Below are positions 6,042 through 7,404 of a stretch of DNA of 7,404 nucleotides, piece after piece. The stretch's first letter is position 1. The number at the start of each line of letters is the position of its first letter. The stretch is from positions 1 to 7,404 of the forward strand of contig CAMQBE010000027.1 of assembly GCA_946998935.1 (NCBI GenBank), in the 5' to 3' direction. The position numbers were made by a program, and so were the translations under genes. The notes under the pieces were generated by a model. The model was not told the DNA's origin and ran no database searches. It worked only from the letters and a program-made list of their open reading frames with translations. This stretch comes from an uncultured Mycoplasma sp. (GTDB taxonomy: Bacteria; Bacillota_I; Bacilli_A; Mycoplasmatales; Metamycoplasmataceae).

Positions 6042-6747
6042 TTTAATTTCCAGTGTACAAAATGAAACTATTAAAAAGTTAAAGAAAATACAAAACGATA
6101 ATAAAAGTGAATACTTTATTATTGAAGGTTATCATCTAGTTGAAGAAGCTTTAAAACACAACTTAGTTAAAGATATTTATGAATTAGATAAAAATAATAA
6201 ATACCCCAATGCTACTAAAATAACTGATAATGTTTTAAAAGCTTTAAGTAAAACAAAAACTCCCGAAGGAGTAATTGCTTTGTGCTTAAAATCTAAGAAT
6301 AATAAAATTGGTAATAAAGTAGTTTTCCTTGAAAATGTCCAAGACCCAGGCAATGTAGGAACTATTATTAGAACTACTTTAGCTTTTGGATTTGACACCG
6401 TTATATCTAATGTTAATTTTTATAATGATAAGATAATTCGTTCTACACAAGGTTCATTATTTAATATTAATTTAATTAACTATAACGATGCTTCTTTAAT
6501 GTTTGAAAAATTACATAAAGAAAGCTACACTATCTATATGTCTTCATTGGAAAAAGATAGCGTAGATTTTAATCAAATTGACTATAACAAAGTTAAATTG
6601 GTAATAGTCATGGGCAACGAAGGTAATGGTATAAATAAAACATATTATAAATATGCCGACAAGAAAATATACATACCAATTAAATTTGAAAGCTTAAATG
6701 TTGCAGTAGCAACAGGAATCGTTTTGAATAAGGTTAGCAATGAATAA
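6031..6747 (+). CDS. RNA 2'-O-methyltransferase, TrmH/SpoU family (RlmB-like)
   Basis: This 238-residue protein has an N-terminal substrate-binding region (about 1-90, including FIIEGYHLVEEALKH, the SpoU substrate-binding pattern) and a C-terminal SPOUT catalytic domain. Motif 1 is DPGNVGTIIRT at 105-115 with the catalytic-type Arg114; motif 2 is VMGNEGNGI at 193-201; motif 3 is IPIKFESLNVAVATGI from 215, in which SLNVAVA is typical of TrmH/RlmB enzymes. The likely substrate is 23S rRNA or tRNA ribose; the exact nucleotide cannot be told from sequence, so no gene symbol is given. The ATG lies inside the end of trmL (11-nt overlap); a purine-rich AAGGAAAGGA lies about 15 nt upstream. It has no Trp codons and ends at TAA 6745, already within the terminator stem. 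Confidence 0.9.
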   Translation: MKTNLISSVQNETIKKLKKIQNDNKSEYFIIEGYHLVEEALKHNLVKDIYELDKNNKYPNATKITDNVLKALSKTKTPEGVIALCLKSKNNKIGNKVVFLENVQDPGNVGTIIRTTLAFGFDTVISNVNFYNDKIIRSTQGSLFNINLINYNDASLMFEKLHKESYTIYMSSLEKDSVDFNQIDYNKVKLVIVMGNEGNGINKTYYKYADKKIYIPIKFESLNVAVATGIVLNKVSNE

Positions 6748-6786
6748 AACAATGTGCTTTTGATCACGTGAAAGCACATTGTTTTT
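6746..6786. terminator. Strong bidirectional terminator between convergent genes
   Basis: A perfect 15-bp stem (AAAACAATGTGCTTT at 6746-6760 and its complement at 6771-6785) with a 10-nt loop ends in five T residues at 6782-6786 on the plus strand. On the minus strand it ends in TTTTATT. It therefore serves both the methyltransferase operon and the minus-strand gene ending at 6825. The stem starts inside the TAA stop at 6745-6747. Confidence 0.9.
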
Positions 6787-6824
6787 ATATGTTCTCTACC
6801 CTTGGACTATTTCCAACAATATAT

Positions 6825-7349
6825 TTAGCTGTTTAACGAGTTATATAAAGATAAATCCAAATGGTAAGCAAATGCAGAAATTTTTTTGCCATTGTCATTT
6901 GGCATGAATCTAATCCATATACTCAATCCCATAAATTTATCATTTCAACCGGCCGAAGCAAATAAAGCATTTTCTAATTCATCCGCTGTAAGGGTATCTA
7001 GGTCTCCAGCTTCAAATCCTCCATTACAAATTCGTCCATATTGTTGTTCTATTTCTGGTAATAGTTTAATCCATAAATTTTTACCATCTTTAAAGTCAGC
7101 TCAATTAGATATTAAAGTCTCTTCGGGATTTGACGAAATATGTTTTATATATACTTTATTCTTTTCTCCGTTGTGTTTACAAAATATATAATCAGCATAC
7201 CCGTAGTCGTGCTTAGAGACGCCACCTATTTCTTTTGAAAAATAATTGGCAAAAAATAATCTTTCATCTTGTATTTTTTTGTCAATTGTTGAATCTAACA
7301 TATATATTTGCCCATCTGTTGTTTTTATTTGGGCTCCATTAGCAAGCAT
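6825..7349 (-). CDS. Unrecognised protein of about 174 residues
   Basis: The minus-strand frame from ATG 7349 runs through two in-frame TGA codons, read as Trp, to TAA 6825-6827, giving 174 residues. I do not recognise the family. The sequence is hydrophilic, without signal peptide or membrane segment, so it is probably cytoplasmic. Visible segments are IKTTDGQIYMLD near the N-terminus, DYGYADYIFCKHNGEKNKVYIKHI (in part like the strand-turn-strand of PD-(D/E)XK nucleases but without the expected acidic residue before x-K), an acidic DLDTLTADELENAL helix, and a C-terminal aromatic WIRFMP strand. Trp is encoded twice by TGA and twice by TGG, whereas the other genes here use TGA for Trp, a possible sign of a different origin. 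Only a weak AGAG precedes the ATG, and an in-frame TAG lies at 7359-7361. The start may depend on coupling to an upstream gene, or the gene may have lost its true N-terminus through a frameshift. Confidence 0.65.
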
Positions 7350-7404
7350 TAGGCTGCTCTAATTTTTGGAAGTAATTTCTTAATTTAATGATAAATGAAT
7401 TGCA
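7339..7404 (-). CDS. Possible C-terminal end of an upstream gene, running off the window
   Basis: A second minus-strand frame is open from the window edge to TAA 7339-7341 and encodes IIKLRNYFQKLEQPNAC at its end, which looks like an ordinary amphipathic helix. It overlaps the start of the next gene by 11 nt. It is either the end of a separate coupled gene or the N-terminal part of the same gene split by a frameshift. Only 21 codons are visible, so the call is weak. Confidence 0.3.
   Translation of the reverse strand, partial: CNSFIIKLRNYFQKLEQPNAC

Noticed and set aside
6802..6816. Small inverted repeat TTGGA-CTATT-TCCAA between the last terminator and the minus-strand gene
   Set aside because: Only 5 bp per arm and no partner copy seen in the window, so not supportable as a recombination or regulatory site.
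6886..7191. Plus-strand frame of 101 codons
   Set aside because: It overlaps the minus-strand gene at 6825-7349 and has no Shine-Dalgarno; the minus frame has better composition and a shared terminator.
1..7404. tRNA or rRNA genes, CRISPR arrays and insertion sequences
   Set aside because: I looked for cloverleaf-like segments, regularly spaced repeats, transposase motifs and terminal inverted repeats and saw none.

Overview
The window comes from an AT-rich mollicute with the Mycoplasma genetic code. Seven reading frames run through in-frame TGA codons at positions where the protein family or context expects tryptophan (fba, rpoE, prmC, trmL, the SNase lipoprotein, the left-end exonuclease-like gene and the right-end unknown gene). 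Genes end in TAA or TAG, and the only release factor present is RF1. Two lipoproteins with mycoplasma-type lipoboxes and short intergenic gaps fit this. The gene content would suit the hominis/synoviae/bovis side of the mycoplasmas, but the species cannot be fixed from the sequence alone.

Layout. (1) 1-908, plus strand: the 3' end of one gene, a terminator, then a frameshifted second copy of the same family. Both C-termini share an LG-x-L ... FxEL/VDEL ... YS-x-D pattern; the second copy also has an N-terminal YIDFE motif, suggesting a DEDD/RNase H-like (DUF2779-type) nuclease fold. (2) 896-2068, minus strand: a surface-anchored staphylococcal-nuclease-like lipoprotein with all four expected catalytic positions, preceded by a small coiled-coil lipoprotein whose promoter carries an inverted repeat between -35 and -10. 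(3) 2278-3414, minus strand: a two-gene operon of rpoE (a short RNA polymerase delta-like protein, HARE-HTH part only) and fba (class II fructose-bisphosphate aldolase), ending in a terminator. (4) 3415-3616: divergent control region. (5) 3617-5408, plus strand: prfA (RF1) and prmC (the methyltransferase that modifies the RF1 GGQ loop), one nucleotide apart and ending in a strong terminator. (6) 5511-6747, plus strand: trmL and a second SPOUT-family RNA 2'-O-methyltransferase, overlapping by 11 nt, with a strong terminator. (7) 6825-7404, minus strand: an unrecognised gene that shares the last terminator and may be coupled to another gene running off the window edge.

The central block is translation and core metabolism: RF1 plus its modifying enzyme, then two RNA-modifying SPOUT enzymes, next to a glycolytic enzyme co-transcribed with a transcription factor. 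The two ends are accessory: exonuclease-like paralogs and surface nucleic-acid processing at the left, and an unknown gene with a different Trp codon choice at the right. I do not see a clearly new defence or mobile system. The items most worth a second look are the tandem paralogs with their frameshift, a terminator embedded in an opposing coding sequence, the tail-less delta subunit, and the right-end gene pair.
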